Under the pieces are notes generated by a model, which ran no database searches, was not told where the DNA came from, and worked only from the letters and a program-made list of their open reading frames with translations. Shown piece by piece: positions 21,131 to 29,652 of a stretch of DNA of 64,000 nucleotides. The position numbers and the translations under genes are program-made. Numbering within the stretch: the stretch's first letter is position 1; each line of letters starts with the position of its first letter. Source of the stretch: Billgrantia pellis (GTDB lineage: Bacteria > Pseudomonadota > Gammaproteobacteria > Pseudomonadales > Halomonadaceae); contig NZ_VTPY01000003.1 of assembly GCF_008297955.1 (NCBI RefSeq), positions 1 to 64,000 of the forward strand, given 5' to 3'.

Positions 21131-24100
21131 ATGATTTCGCGCCTGACGCCTCCCCCCAGTCTCTCAGCTCCCTATCGTTCGTTTCTTGAGGCCTTGCGAG
21201 AGGCCGGCTTCGAGGGCGAGATCGCCCCCGATTACGCCAACCGCACGGTACTGGCTACCGACAACTCGATCTACCAGCGCCTGCCCCAGGCCGCGTTGTT
21301 CCCTCGCCACGCCGCCGATCTCGAGTGCATCGCCCGGCTCGCCGCTGAACCTGGGCATCGCCACGTAGTGCTCACGCCCCGTGGTGGCGGTACCGGCACC
21401 AACGGTCAGTCACTTACCGACGGCCTGGTAGTGGACGTTTCGCGGCACATGAATCGGATTCTGGATATCGACGTGGAGAATCGCCGGGTGAGGGTACAGG
21501 CCGGCGTGGTCAAGGATCAGCTCAATGCCGCGCTGAGGCCTCATGGGTTGTTCTTCGCACCCGATCTCTCCACTTCCAACCGTGCCACGATTGGCGGGAT
21601 GATCTCCACCGATGCCAGCGGCCAAGGCAGTTGCGAGTATGGCAAGACTCGCGACCACGTGCTCGAGCTCGATACCGTGCTGCTCGGCGGCGAGCATATG
21701 GTCAGCCATCCCGTCGACGATGCCGAGCTCGAGTCGCTGTGCCATCACAGCGGTATCATCGGCAACGCCTACCGCACCGCCCGGAAGATCGCCGACACCC
21801 AGCGCGAGCTGATCGCGGCCAAGTTTCCGCCCCTCAACCGCTGCCTGACCGGCTACGATCTGGCCCACCTCCGGGATAGCCGAGGCCGCCTCGACATCAA
21901 TAGCCTGCTGTGCGGTTCGGAAGGCTCGCTGGGCCTGCTCAACGAAGCGGTGCTCAACGTGCTGCCGATCCCGCAGCATTCGCTTCTGGTCAACGTGCGC
22001 TACGCCGGTTTCATGGACGCCCTGCGCGATGCCAAGGCGCTGATGGGCTCTGTGCAAGACCCGCCGCAGGCGCTTGATGCCTCCCCCACCTCCATCGAGA
22101 CGGTGGACGACAAGGTGCTGCTGCTGGCCATGGAGGATTTCGTCTGGGACAGCGTGGCGGAGTTCTTTCCCAGCAAAGCGACCGCAGCCGAGGGCGACGC
22201 ACCGGCGGCCGAGTGTCAGGCCGTGGCCATACGTGGCATCAACCTCGTCGAATTCAATGACGACGACCCGCAGCGGCTCACTGCGCGGGTCGAGGCCTTC
22301 TGCCGCCATCTAGAATGTGACGATAGCGTCGAGCGCCTCGGCTATACGCTGGCGAAGGGCCGCGCCCAAATCCAGCGAATCTATGGCATGCGCAAGCGCG
22401 CCGTGGGCCTGCTCGGAAATGCCAAGGGCGAGAAGCGCCCGATTCCTTTCGTCGAGGACACTGCGGTGCCGCCGGAGCATCTCGCCGATTTCATCGCCGA
22501 ATTTCGCGCTGCCCTGGATGCCCGCGGCCTCGATTACGGCATGTTCGGCCACGTCGATGCGGGAGTGCTCCATGTACGCCCCGCGATCGACATGAAGGAT
22601 CCTGAACAGGAGCGGCTGATTCGCGAGGTCTCCGACGAAGTCGCCGAGCTGACCCAGCGTTACGGCGGCCTGCTGTGGGGTGAGCACGGCAAGGGCGTGC
22701 GCTCCGAGTATGCGCCCAAGTTTTTCGGCGAACTCTACCCCAGCCTGCAGCGAGTCAAGGCGGCCTTCGATCCGCACAACCAGCTGAATCCGGGCAAGAT
22801 CGCAACGCCCATCCCGCGCGAAGCCGCGGGAGCTGCCTCGCAGGAAGACGCCGTCAAGCTGGTCGATCCGGGCCTGCTGACCATCGACGGCGTGCCCACC
22901 CGCGGCCAGCTCGACCGTCAGATCGACGAGCGTGTATGGCAGGCCCATGCCGCCACGGTCTACTGCAACGGCAACGGCGCCTGCTACAACTACGATCCGA
23001 ACGACGCCATGTGCCCGTCGTGGAAGGCGACACGCGATCGCATCCACTCGCCCAAGGGCCGCGCCAGCCTGATCCGTGAATGGCTGCGGCTTCAGGGCCA
23101 TGCCGGCATCGACTTGATAGAGGAGTCGCGAAAGAAGAAGACCGAGGGCATGTGGGGCTTTATCAAGAGTTTCCCTCGTCGTGCGCGCAATACCTACCGC
23201 CGCCGCGACGAAGCCGATTTTTCCCACGAGGTCTACGACGCCATGGCGGGGTGTCTCGCCTGCAAGTCGTGCGCCGGGCAGTGCCCCGTGAAGGTCAACG
23301 TGCCGGAATCTCGCTCGCAGTTTCTCGAGGTCTATCACGGTCGCTACCTGCGCCCCGTTCGCGACTATCTGGTGGGCGGCATGGAGTTCTTCCTGCCCGC
23401 ACTGTCCCGCATCGCCCCGCTCTATAATGCTGCCTTGGGCAATCGTCTGGTCGATCGGCTGCTGGCCGGCCCGATCGGGCTGGTCGACAGCCCGCGTCTC
23501 TCGCGTACCCGCCTGCAACGACAGCTTCGCGCTTGGGGCGTGACCGAGGCCACGCCGATCTCGTTGGGCCTGCTCACCGAAGCACAGAAGGCCAGGAGCG
23601 TAGTCCTCGTACAGGATGCCTTCACCAGCCACTTCGAGGCCGAGCTGGTGATGGACATCGTCGAACTACTCACCCGGCTCGACGTGCGGGTATTCGTCGC
23701 GCCCTATTCGCCCAATGGCAAGCCGCTCAATGTACAGGGCTTTCTCGGCGCCTTCGAGCGCACTGCCGAAAGACAGGCCCGCCGGCTACGCACACTGGCC
23801 GAGTTCGATGTGCCGCTGGTAGGCATCGATCCGGCCATGACCCTGACCTACCGTCAGGAATACGTGAAGGCGCTGGGTCCCGACGCCATGCCCGAGGTCC
23901 TGATGCTACAGGAGTGGCTGGTGGCGCAGGGGCAGCGCCTGATCCCGCCGGCCCTCGCCCCCCAACTCGAGTCGCTGCGTGATCCCGGCTTTCGCCTGCT
24001 GTCACACTGCACCGAGAAGACCACCGCCCCCGGCAGCCCCAAGGCATGGCAGCAGATATTTGCCGCCTTCGGCTTCGAGCTTGAGCTCGTCGCCACGGGC

Positions 24101-24325
24101 TGTTGCGGCATGTCCGGCACTTACGGCCACGAGGCGCGCAATCTCGAGACCTCAAGGACCATCTACGCCCAGTCGTGGCAGCCGGTGATCGAGGGTACCG
24201 AGGATACCGAACGCCTGCTGGCGACGGGCTACTCCTGCCGCAGCCAGGTCAGCCGCTTCTCCGAACGGGCATTGTCGCATCCGCTGCAAGGTCTGCTATC
24301 TCACCTGCGCCAGCTAAGCTGGTGA
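21131..24325 (+). CDS. ydiJ: YdiJ-type FAD/Fe-S oxidoreductase
   Basis: Large cytosolic or membrane-associated flavoprotein of 1064 residues, close to E. coli YdiJ, a D-2-hydroxyglutarate dehydrogenase. In order it has a PCMH FAD-binding domain (about 40-270, TPRGGGTGTNGQSL), an FAD-oxidase C-terminal domain (to about 560, with RYGGLLWGEHGKG), a ferredoxin-like segment with CLACKSCAGQCPV near 706, and a CCG-type domain (GCCGMSG near 990). The start at 21131 follows AGGAAAAGG. It is a single-gene unit ending at a hairpin. Specificity for D-2-hydroxyglutarate is by homology only. Confidence 0.85.
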   Translation: MISRLTPPPSLSAPYRSFLEALREAGFEGEIAPDYANRTVLATDNSIYQRLPQAALFPRHAADLECIARLAAEPGHRHVVLTPRGGGTGTNGQSLTDGLVVDVSRHMNRILDIDVENRRVRVQAGVVKDQLNAALRPHGLFFAPDLSTSNRATIGGMISTDASGQGSCEYGKTRDHVLELDTVLLGGEHMVSHPVDDAELESLCHHSGIIGNAYRTARKIADTQRELIAAKFPPLNRCLTGYDLAHLRDSRGRLDINSLLCGSEGSLGLLNEAVLNVLPIPQHSLLVNVRYAGFMDALRDAKALMGSVQDPPQALDASPTSIETVDDKVLLLAMEDFVWDSVAEFFPSKATAAEGDAPAAECQAVAIRGINLVEFNDDDPQRLTARVEAFCRHLECDDSVERLGYTLAKGRAQIQRIYGMRKRAVGLLGNAKGEKRPIPFVEDTAVPPEHLADFIAEFRAALDARGLDYGMFGHVDAGVLHVRPAIDMKDPEQERLIREVSDEVAELTQRYGGLLWGEHGKGVRSEYAPKFFGELYPSLQRVKAAFDPHNQLNPGKIATPIPREAAGAASQEDAVKLVDPGLLTIDGVPTRGQLDRQIDERVWQAHAATVYCNGNGACYNYDPNDAMCPSWKATRDRIHSPKGRASLIREWLRLQGHAGIDLIEESRKKKTEGMWGFIKSFPRRARNTYRRRDEADFSHEVYDAMAGCLACKSCAGQCPVKVNVPESRSQFLEVYHGRYLRPVRDYLVGGMEFFLPALSRIAPLYNAALGNRLVDRLLAGPIGLVDSPRLSRTRLQRQLRAWGVTEATPISLGLLTEAQKARSVVLVQDAFTSHFEAELVMDIVELLTRLDVRVFVAPYSPNGKPLNVQGFLGAFERTAERQARRLRTLAEFDVPLVGIDPAMTLTYRQEYVKALGPDAMPEVLMLQEWLVAQGQRLIPPALAPQLESLRDPGFRLLSHCTEKTTAPGSPKAWQQIFAAFGFELELVATGCCGMSGTYGHEARNLETSRTIYAQSWQPVIEGTEDTERLLATGYSCRSQVSRFSERALSHPLQGLLSHLRQLSW

Positions 24326-24333
24326 ACGAAGAA

Positions 24334-24352
24334 GGCCGGCGGGATGCCGGCC
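24334..24352 (+). terminator. Hairpin after ydiJ
   Basis: A perfect 7-bp GC stem with a 5-base loop starts 8 bases after the stop codon. The T-tract is weak, so the efficiency is uncertain. Confidence 0.5.
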
Positions 24353-24410
24353 TTGCGGTCCAAACAAGTCGCTCTCGCAGGAAGAACACGCTAGAAGAAC
24401 AAGAGGCTGG

Positions 24411-24611
24411 ATGTCACGCACCCTGATCGCCATCGGCCTGTGTCTCGTTGCCATGGGGCTGTTCTGGCCGTGGCTCTCCAAGCTGCCTCTCGGCCAGTTG
24501 CCGGGGGATATCGCCATTCGCCGCGAGAACGTCTCGTTCTACTTGCCGATCACTACCATGATCCTGCTGAGCCTGCTCGTTAGCGGGCTGTTGTGGCTGC
24601 TCAACCGCTGA
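24411..24611 (+). CDS. DUF2905 membrane protein
   Basis: Small protein of 66 residues with two transmembrane helices separated by the segment GQLPGDIAIRRENVSFYLP, which is diagnostic of the DUF2905 family. Function is unknown. AAGAGG precedes the ATG. It lies alone between the ydiJ terminator and the PQQ-type dehydrogenase gene. The downstream 259 bases (24612-24870) hold no gene that I can support. Confidence 0.85.
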   Translation: MSRTLIAIGLCLVAMGLFWPWLSKLPLGQLPGDIAIRRENVSFYLPITTMILLSLLVSGLLWLLNR

Positions 24612-24870
24612 GACTCCTTCCCCCGAAACACGCCGAACAGGCGGCCAAAGGGCCGGGCTGCCGCCTGACTTGGCTTGGCGGTAGGCGCGTGCACAAGCGC
24701 TGAAGCGCAGCGCGACGTGACGATGCACAAGGCGGCTGCGCGTCAGGCAATAGAAAAAATATATCGGTTAGACGGCAAACGAACCTCTAGGCTGAGGATG
24801 GCACGCCTCGCTTGGCTGTGGTGCATGCCGACAACAAACGAAAAATGCAAACAAGAACAAGGAGCCAACG

Positions 24871-26121
24871 ATGTCTCCCATCCCCCTGCAGCGCTTCGTC
24901 CTGTCCGTCGCCAGTGCTGGCCTTCTTGGCGCCGTCTCTCTCGCTGCGCTGGGCGACGAACAGGAACCCGCCTGGGCACAGGGCCGCGCCGCCGAACTGG
25001 GCAATTCGCCCCTCTCGCCTCACGCTGCCCCGCTAACGGTCACGCCCGAAGAGGATATCCCCCTCGATCACCTGCGCATGCCGGACGGTTTCAGTGCCGA
25101 GATCTGGGCGCATGGCATGCCGGGCGCACGCATGATGACCCTCGGCGACGAAGGCACGCTGTTCGTCGGTACACGCAGCATCGGGCGGGTCTATGCGGTA
25201 CGCGACAACGGCAATGAGCGCGAACACGTCATCGTCGCCGAGGGCCTGACCCAGCCCAACGGCGTCGCCTTCAAGGATGGCAGCCTTTACGTGGCCGCCA
25301 TCAACCGAGTCTTCCGCTACGACGATATCGAATCGCACCTGGCCAATGGCGGTGACATTCCCGAGCCCGAGGAGTTGACCGATGCTTTCGGCCTGCCCGA
25401 CGACGAGCACCATGGCTGGAAATTCCTCGCCTTCGGACCGGACGATCGGCTCTATATCCCCGTCGGGGCGCCCTGTAATGGTTGCGAAGTCGATGAGGAT
25501 ACCCACGCCACCATCCATAGCTTCGAGCCGGACGGGAGCGACATGCGTATCGAGGCGCGTGGCGTGCGCAACAGCGTCGGCTTCGATTTTCACCCCGACA
25601 CCGGCGAACTGTGGTTCACCGACAATAACCAGGACTGGATCGGTGAACACGGCCCCGGCGACGAACTCAATCGCCTGGGCGAGTCCGGCGAACACTTCGG
25701 ATTCCCGGTCTGTCACAGCGTCGGCATCGTCGATCCCGATCTGGGCGACACCGACGCCTGCGAGGACAAGACGCTGCCTGCTGCGGTCACCGATCCTCAC
25801 AGCGCACCGCTGGGCATGCGTTTCTATACTGGGGACATGTTCCCCGAGGAGTACCGCAACGCCATCTTCATCGCCCGCCGCGGCTCTTGGAATCGCACCC
25901 TGAGCGTGGGCTACGACGTGCTGGTGGCCAAGCTCTCCGAGGATGGGATGCGCGCCGACCTTTCGCCTTTCATGGTGGGCCTGCTCGATCCGCGCGAGAA
26001 TGCCTTCTCGGGGCGGCCGGTCGACGTTCTACCGATGCCGGACGGCGCTCTGCTGGTTTCCGACGAGCAGAACGGCGCGATCTACCGTATCAGCTACGAC
26101 ACTCCCGACTATGTGGAGTGA
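24871..26121 (+). CDS. PQQ-dependent sugar/sorbosone dehydrogenase-like protein
   Basis: Exported beta-propeller protein of 416 residues with a signal peptide (residues 1-28). It belongs to the soluble glucose/sorbosone dehydrogenase family that uses PQQ. Family landmarks are the LRMPDGFSAEIWA start of the propeller, the HGWKFLAFGPDDRLYIPVG segment, and the RGVRNSVGFDFHP and WFTDNNQDW segments. AAGGAG lies before the ATG. The next gene, a dihaem cytochrome c, is 4 bases away and is the likely electron acceptor. The sugar or alcohol substrate is unknown, and no PQQ-synthesis genes are in the window. Confidence 0.8.
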   Translation: MSPIPLQRFVLSVASAGLLGAVSLAALGDEQEPAWAQGRAAELGNSPLSPHAAPLTVTPEEDIPLDHLRMPDGFSAEIWAHGMPGARMMTLGDEGTLFVGTRSIGRVYAVRDNGNEREHVIVAEGLTQPNGVAFKDGSLYVAAINRVFRYDDIESHLANGGDIPEPEELTDAFGLPDDEHHGWKFLAFGPDDRLYIPVGAPCNGCEVDEDTHATIHSFEPDGSDMRIEARGVRNSVGFDFHPDTGELWFTDNNQDWIGEHGPGDELNRLGESGEHFGFPVCHSVGIVDPDLGDTDACEDKTLPAAVTDPHSAPLGMRFYTGDMFPEEYRNAIFIARRGSWNRTLSVGYDVLVAKLSEDGMRADLSPFMVGLLDPRENAFSGRPVDVLPMPDGALLVSDEQNGAIYRISYDTPDYVE

Positions 26122-26125
26122 GGCC

Positions 26126-26746
26126 ATGTGTCGCCATGCATGCGCGCCTGGACGGCGCGCACTCGTTCTGTCATGGCTCTGTAGCGGCCTGCTGGCCGCA
26201 GAGGCCAAATCGCAGGAGGGCCCGGCGGCGGGTCTGCCACTGGAGGAACAGGTCCAGGTCTGCGGAGCTTGCCACGGCGAGAATGGCAACGCCGTCGAGG
26301 CAGGCGTCCCCTCTCTGGCCGGACAACCCGCGCTCGCTTTCACCAATCAGCTAATCTATTTTCGTGAACGCCTGAGACGCAGCGAGATCATGACCCCCCA
26401 GGCCCAAGGGCTCTCCGACGAAGAGATCCAGGCGCTCGCCAAGCATTACGCCACACGCCCGTTATCGCCGCCCGACGGGAAACCGGACGAGGCGTTGGTG
26501 GAGCGGGGCCGCGAGCTCGCCCACGAGCATCGCTGCGCCAGCTGTCACCGCTCCGACTTCTCGGGCCAGGAGCAGATGCCGCGTCTCGCTCATCAGCGTG
26601 AAGACTACCTGGCCCAGGCCATGCGCGATTACCGGGAGCGCACTCGTGGCGGGCCGGATACCACGATGGTCGAGATCCTGCGTAACGTCGATGACGAGGA
26701 GATCGATGCCCTGGCACATTTTCTCGCTCACTTCGAACGCGGCTAG
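26126..26746 (+). CDS. Dihaem cytochrome c
   Basis: Periplasmic cytochrome of 206 residues with a signal peptide and two haem-binding CxxCH motifs, CGACH (near residue 47) and CASCH (near residue 137), giving two cytochrome c domains like cytochrome c4. It starts 4 bases after the PQQ-type dehydrogenase, so the two are co-transcribed, and it probably passes electrons from that enzyme to the respiratory chain. GTGAGG just upstream may serve as a weak ribosome site. A hairpin follows. Confidence 0.85.
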   Translation: MCRHACAPGRRALVLSWLCSGLLAAEAKSQEGPAAGLPLEEQVQVCGACHGENGNAVEAGVPSLAGQPALAFTNQLIYFRERLRRSEIMTPQAQGLSDEEIQALAKHYATRPLSPPDGKPDEALVERGRELAHEHRCASCHRSDFSGQEQMPRLAHQREDYLAQAMRDYRERTRGGPDTTMVEILRNVDDEEIDALAHFLAHFERG

Positions 26747-26771
26747 CCTGATTCGTCTCGTGCAAGCAGGT

Positions 26772-26798
26772 GCCGCAGGCAACCTAGGCTCCTGCGGC
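26772..26798. terminator. Hairpin between cytochrome c and trpC
   Basis: A perfect 8-bp stem (26772-26779 with 26791-26798) and an 11-base loop lie between the convergent cytochrome and trpC genes. It may act for both strands, but no T-run follows on either side. Confidence 0.45.
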
Positions 26799-26820
26799 GT
26801 GGAAGATCGGCAGGGGTCGC

Positions 26821-27627
26821 TCAGTAAAACAGACGCCGCAGGGCTTCGCCCGGCTCGGCCTCGCGCATGAAGGCCTCGCCGACCAGGAAGCCGTGCACGT
26901 CGTGCTCGCGCATGCGCAGCACATCGGCCTGGCTGTGGATGCCGGATTCGGTCACCACGGTGACGTCGGCGGGAATTCGCGGCAGCAGTTCCAGCGTGGT
27001 CTCCAGCCGAGTCTCGAAGGTGTGCAGGTTGCGGTTGTTGATACCCACCAGGCCGATGTCGAGCTTGAGCGCGCGCTCGAGTTCCAAGGCGTCATGCACC
27101 TCGACCAGCACGTCCATGCCCAGCGCGGTAGCCTGCTGATACAGGTCGGCCATGCGTGCATCATCCAGCGCGGCGACGATCAGCAGGATGCAGTCGGCAC
27201 CGATGGCATGGGCCTCGCTAACCTGATAGCCATGCACAATAAAATCCTTGCGGATCACCGGCAGGTCGCACGCCTCGCGGGCGGCGATAAGAAAATCCTC
27301 GTGGCCTTGGAAGAAGTCGACGTCGGTCAGCACCGAGAGGCAAGCGGCGCCTCCGGCTGCGTAGTTCTCGGCAATCTCGGCAGGGCGGAAATCCTCGCGA
27401 ATCACCCCCTTGGAGGGCGAGGCCTTCTTGATCTCGGCGATCACCGCCGGGTCGCCCTCGGCGATACGTCGGTCAAGGGCCGCGATGAAACCGCGCGGGG
27501 CGCTCTGGCGCTGAGCCAGTTCCAGCAGCTCGGCTTCGGACACGGCGCGGCTGCGCTCGGCGACTTCCTCGTCCTTGCGGGCCAGGATGCGGGTGAGAAT
27601 GGTCGGGGCGTCCTGGGTCGGGCTCAT
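26821..27627 (-). CDS. trpC: Indole-3-glycerol phosphate synthase
   Basis: TIM-barrel enzyme of 268 residues, a stand-alone TrpC without the TrpF domain of enterics. It closes the indole ring in tryptophan synthesis. Landmarks are the N-terminal helix [25 protein letters not shown] with catalytic Lys, [16 protein letters not shown] and VTESGIHS. It is the last gene of trpGDC. Confidence 0.96.
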   Translation of the reverse strand: MSPTQDAPTILTRILARKDEEVAERSRAVSEAELLELAQRQSAPRGFIAALDRRIAEGDPAVIAEIKKASPSKGVIREDFRPAEIAENYAAGGAACLSVLTDVDFFQGHEDFLIAAREACDLPVIRKDFIVHGYQVSEAHAIGADCILLIVAALDDARMADLYQQATALGMDVLVEVHDALELERALKLDIGLVGINNRNLHTFETRLETTLELLPRIPADVTVVTESGIHSQADVLRMREHDVHGFLVGEAFMREAEPGEALRRLFY

Positions 27628-27669
27628 GGTCTATGTCTCGATACGGGCGGCAGCGGCCGCGAATGGGGG

Positions 27670-28689
27670 TCAGGAAACCAGTACCCGGGTAAAATCGGCC
27701 AGTTCCTTCATTTTTTCCAGCGGCAGCTTGGAGGCCTGGGCGTCCTGGGCCATCATCACGCCTTCCTTCAGCGTGTCGGCGATCCCTGCGCAGTAGAGCG
27801 CACCACCGGCATTGAGGGCCACGATATCGGCCGCCAGGCCTTCACCCACCAGCGCTTCACGCACCAGGCGCAGGCTATCCTCGGCACTGACGACCTTGAG
27901 CGGTGCCAGCTCGTGCCGCTCGATGCCAAAGTCCTCCGGCGTGATGGTGTAGCAACGAATCTCGCCATCCTTGAGCTCGGCGACCCGGGTGGGCGCGGCC
28001 AGGGATATCTCATCCAGGCCATCTTCGGCATGCACCACCATGACGTGACGGCTGCCGAGCTGGCGCAGCACCTCGGCCATCAGCGGCACCAGCTCCACCG
28101 AATAAACGCCCAGCAGCTGATTGGGCGCCCCGGCCGGATTGGTCAGCGGGCCGAGGATGTTGAACAGGGTGCGAACGCCCATTTCACGGCGCGGCCCGAT
28201 GGCGTAGCGCATCGCCGGATGATGGTTGGGCGCGAACATGAAGCCGACCCCTACCTGCTCGATACAGCGCGCCACCTGTTCCGGCCTGAGGTCGAGCTGG
28301 ATGCCCGCCATGTCGAACAGATCGGCGCTACCCGAGGAGGACGAGACGCTACGGTTACCATGCTTGGCCACGTGCGCACCCGCCGCCGCGGCGACGAAAC
28401 TGGAGGCGGTGGAGACATTGAACAGGTTGGCGCCGTCGCCACCGGTGCCGACGATGTCCACCACGTTGTCGGCGACGACTTCGACCCGCCTCATCAGTTC
28501 GCGCATCACCTGGGCCGCGGCTCCGATCTCCTCGGCACTCTCTCCCTTCATGGCCAGACCGACCAGCAGGCCGCCGATCTGGGCGTCGCTGGCCTCGCCG
28601 GTCATGATCTGGTGCATCACCGAGTGGGTCTCGTCGAAGCTCAGATTCGCGCGGCGCATCACCGCGGCAATAGCGTCTCGCATCTGCAT
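27670..28689 (-). CDS. trpD: Anthranilate phosphoribosyltransferase
   Basis: Enzyme of 339 residues that transfers phosphoribose from PRPP to anthranilate. The glycine-rich PRPP loop VDIVGTGGDGANLFNVST is near residue 77, and KHGNRSVSSSSGSADL follows. It is separate from TrpG, as in pseudomonads, not fused as in E. coli. GAGGAG lies upstream of ATG 28689. It follows trpG by 26 bases and precedes trpC by 42. Confidence 0.96.
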   Translation of the reverse strand: MQMRDAIAAVMRRANLSFDETHSVMHQIMTGEASDAQIGGLLVGLAMKGESAEEIGAAAQVMRELMRRVEVVADNVVDIVGTGGDGANLFNVSTASSFVAAAAGAHVAKHGNRSVSSSSGSADLFDMAGIQLDLRPEQVARCIEQVGVGFMFAPNHHPAMRYAIGPRREMGVRTLFNILGPLTNPAGAPNQLLGVYSVELVPLMAEVLRQLGSRHVMVVHAEDGLDEISLAAPTRVAELKDGEIRCYTITPEDFGIERHELAPLKVVSAEDSLRLVREALVGEGLAADIVALNAGGALYCAGIADTLKEGVMMAQDAQASKLPLEKMKELADFTRVLVS

Positions 28690-28715
28690 GGGCAGAACTC
28701 CTCTGTCGGTGCGGC

Positions 28716-29300
28716 TCAGCGGCGCTGCAGGAAATTGGCCAGTAGCTCATGCCCTTGACGGGTCAGGATCGACTCCGGGTGGAACTGCACCCCTTCGATG
28801 TCCAACTCGCGGTGGCGCAGCCCCATGACCAGACCGGGGGTCACATCGTCATCATCGGTCCAGGCGGTGATCTCGAGGCAGGCGGGTAGGGTCTCGGCTT
28901 CGACCACCAGCGAATGGTAGCGGGTCACCTCGAGCGGATCCTCGAGCCCGGCGAATACCCCCTGGCCGCGATGGCGGACGCGCGAGGTCTTGCCATGCAT
29001 CACTTGAGGGGCTCGTATCACGCGTCCGCCGAAGACCTGACCGATCGCCTGATGCCCCAGGCAAATCCCCAGGATCGGCAGCCGACCGGCGAAGTGGCGG
29101 ATCGCCGCCAGCGAGATACCTGCCTCGTTGGGAGTACAAGGGCCCGGGGATATGACCAGATGACTCGGCGCCAAGACTTCGATCTTCTCCAGAGTGATGG
29201 CATCGTTGCGGAAGGTCGCCACGTCGGCTCCCAGTTCGCCCAGGTACTGCACCACGTTGAAGGTGAAGCTGTCGTAATTGTCGATCATCAGCACGGACAT
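28716..29300 (-). CDS. trpG: Anthranilate synthase glutamine amidotransferase
   Basis: Class I amidotransferase of 194 residues that supplies ammonia to TrpE. The catalytic Cys is in [11 protein letters not shown] (near residue 80) and the His-Glu pair in [10 protein letters not shown] near the end. No second amidotransferase is next to pabB, so this protein probably also serves PabB in folate synthesis, as amphibolic TrpG/PabA does elsewhere. It is preceded by a leader peptide with Trp-Trp and an attenuator. Confidence 0.95.
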   Translation of the reverse strand: MSVLMIDNYDSFTFNVVQYLGELGADVATFRNDAITLEKIEVLAPSHLVISPGPCTPNEAGISLAAIRHFAGRLPILGICLGHQAIGQVFGGRVIRAPQVMHGKTSRVRHRGQGVFAGLEDPLEVTRYHSLVVEAETLPACLEITAWTDDDDVTPGLVMGLRHRELDIEGVQFHPESILTRQGHELLANFLQRR

Positions 29301-29379
29301 GACGTTAGGTCCCGTTCCACAAGCTTTCTTGGCAATGTTTCATGCGTCTCGGCCAGCCGTGCGGGTCTCCTTCGGGCAC

Positions 29380-29402
29380 AAAAAAGCCGCCCAGACGGCG
29401 GC
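29380..29402 (-). terminator. trp attenuator (terminator hairpin)
   Basis: Reading leftward, GCCGCC (29402-29397), a 5-base loop and GGCGGC (29391-29386) are followed by six T residues (29385-29380). This is an intrinsic terminator 80 bases before trpG. An upstream GGCGGCA segment (29429-29423) can pair with the first arm plus one base (29403-29397), which gives the mutually exclusive antiterminator needed for attenuation. Confidence 0.8.
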
Positions 29403-29435
29403 ATCTTCTTCACTCGTCGGCGTGCCGCCCCTCGC

Positions 29436-29486
29436 TCAGGAGCGCCACCACTGGATCGAGCATGACAAAGAGACGAAAATATTCAT
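29436..29486 (-). CDS. trpL: trp operon leader peptide (Trp-Trp)
   Basis: A 16-residue open frame, MNIFVSLSCSIQWWRS, has two adjacent Trp codons two codons before its last residue. It sits 34 bases before the attenuator hairpin of trpGDC. In trp attenuation, stalling at Trp codons when charged tRNA-Trp is scarce favours the antiterminator. No strong ribosome site precedes the ATG, and the predicted transcription start falls almost on it, so translation may be leaderless or the promoter assignment slightly off. Confidence 0.75.
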   Translation of the reverse strand: MNIFVSLSCSIQWWRS

Positions 29487-29493
29487 GCCGCTA

Positions 29494-29523
29494 ATAGTGC
29501 CGTCGCGCGCCCTGCGCTGTCAA
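29494..29523 (-). promoter_or_regulatory. Promoter of trpL-trpGDC
   Basis: A consensus TTGACA (29523-29518) is followed after 18 bases by CACTAT (29499-29494) on the minus strand. It directly precedes the leader peptide. The divergent binding-protein gene starts about 130 bases away. Confidence 0.6.
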
Positions 29524-29652
29524 CGCATGTTCGCGCGGAAGCCCCATGCCGGCCCTCTCATGACCGAAACGGTGCGCCGCCGCGGGTGGCTGGTCAGGCC
29601 AACGCTCAACCTCTATCATCGGGCATGCGCAACCGCGAAAAGGAGATTGACG

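Noticed and set aside
22310-23632. 440-codon frame on the minus strand
   Set aside because: Antisense to ydiJ, no recognisable domain.
26893-28758. 621-codon frame on the plus strand
   Set aside because: It lies opposite trpC and trpD and has the Gly/His/Gln-rich composition of an antisense frame.
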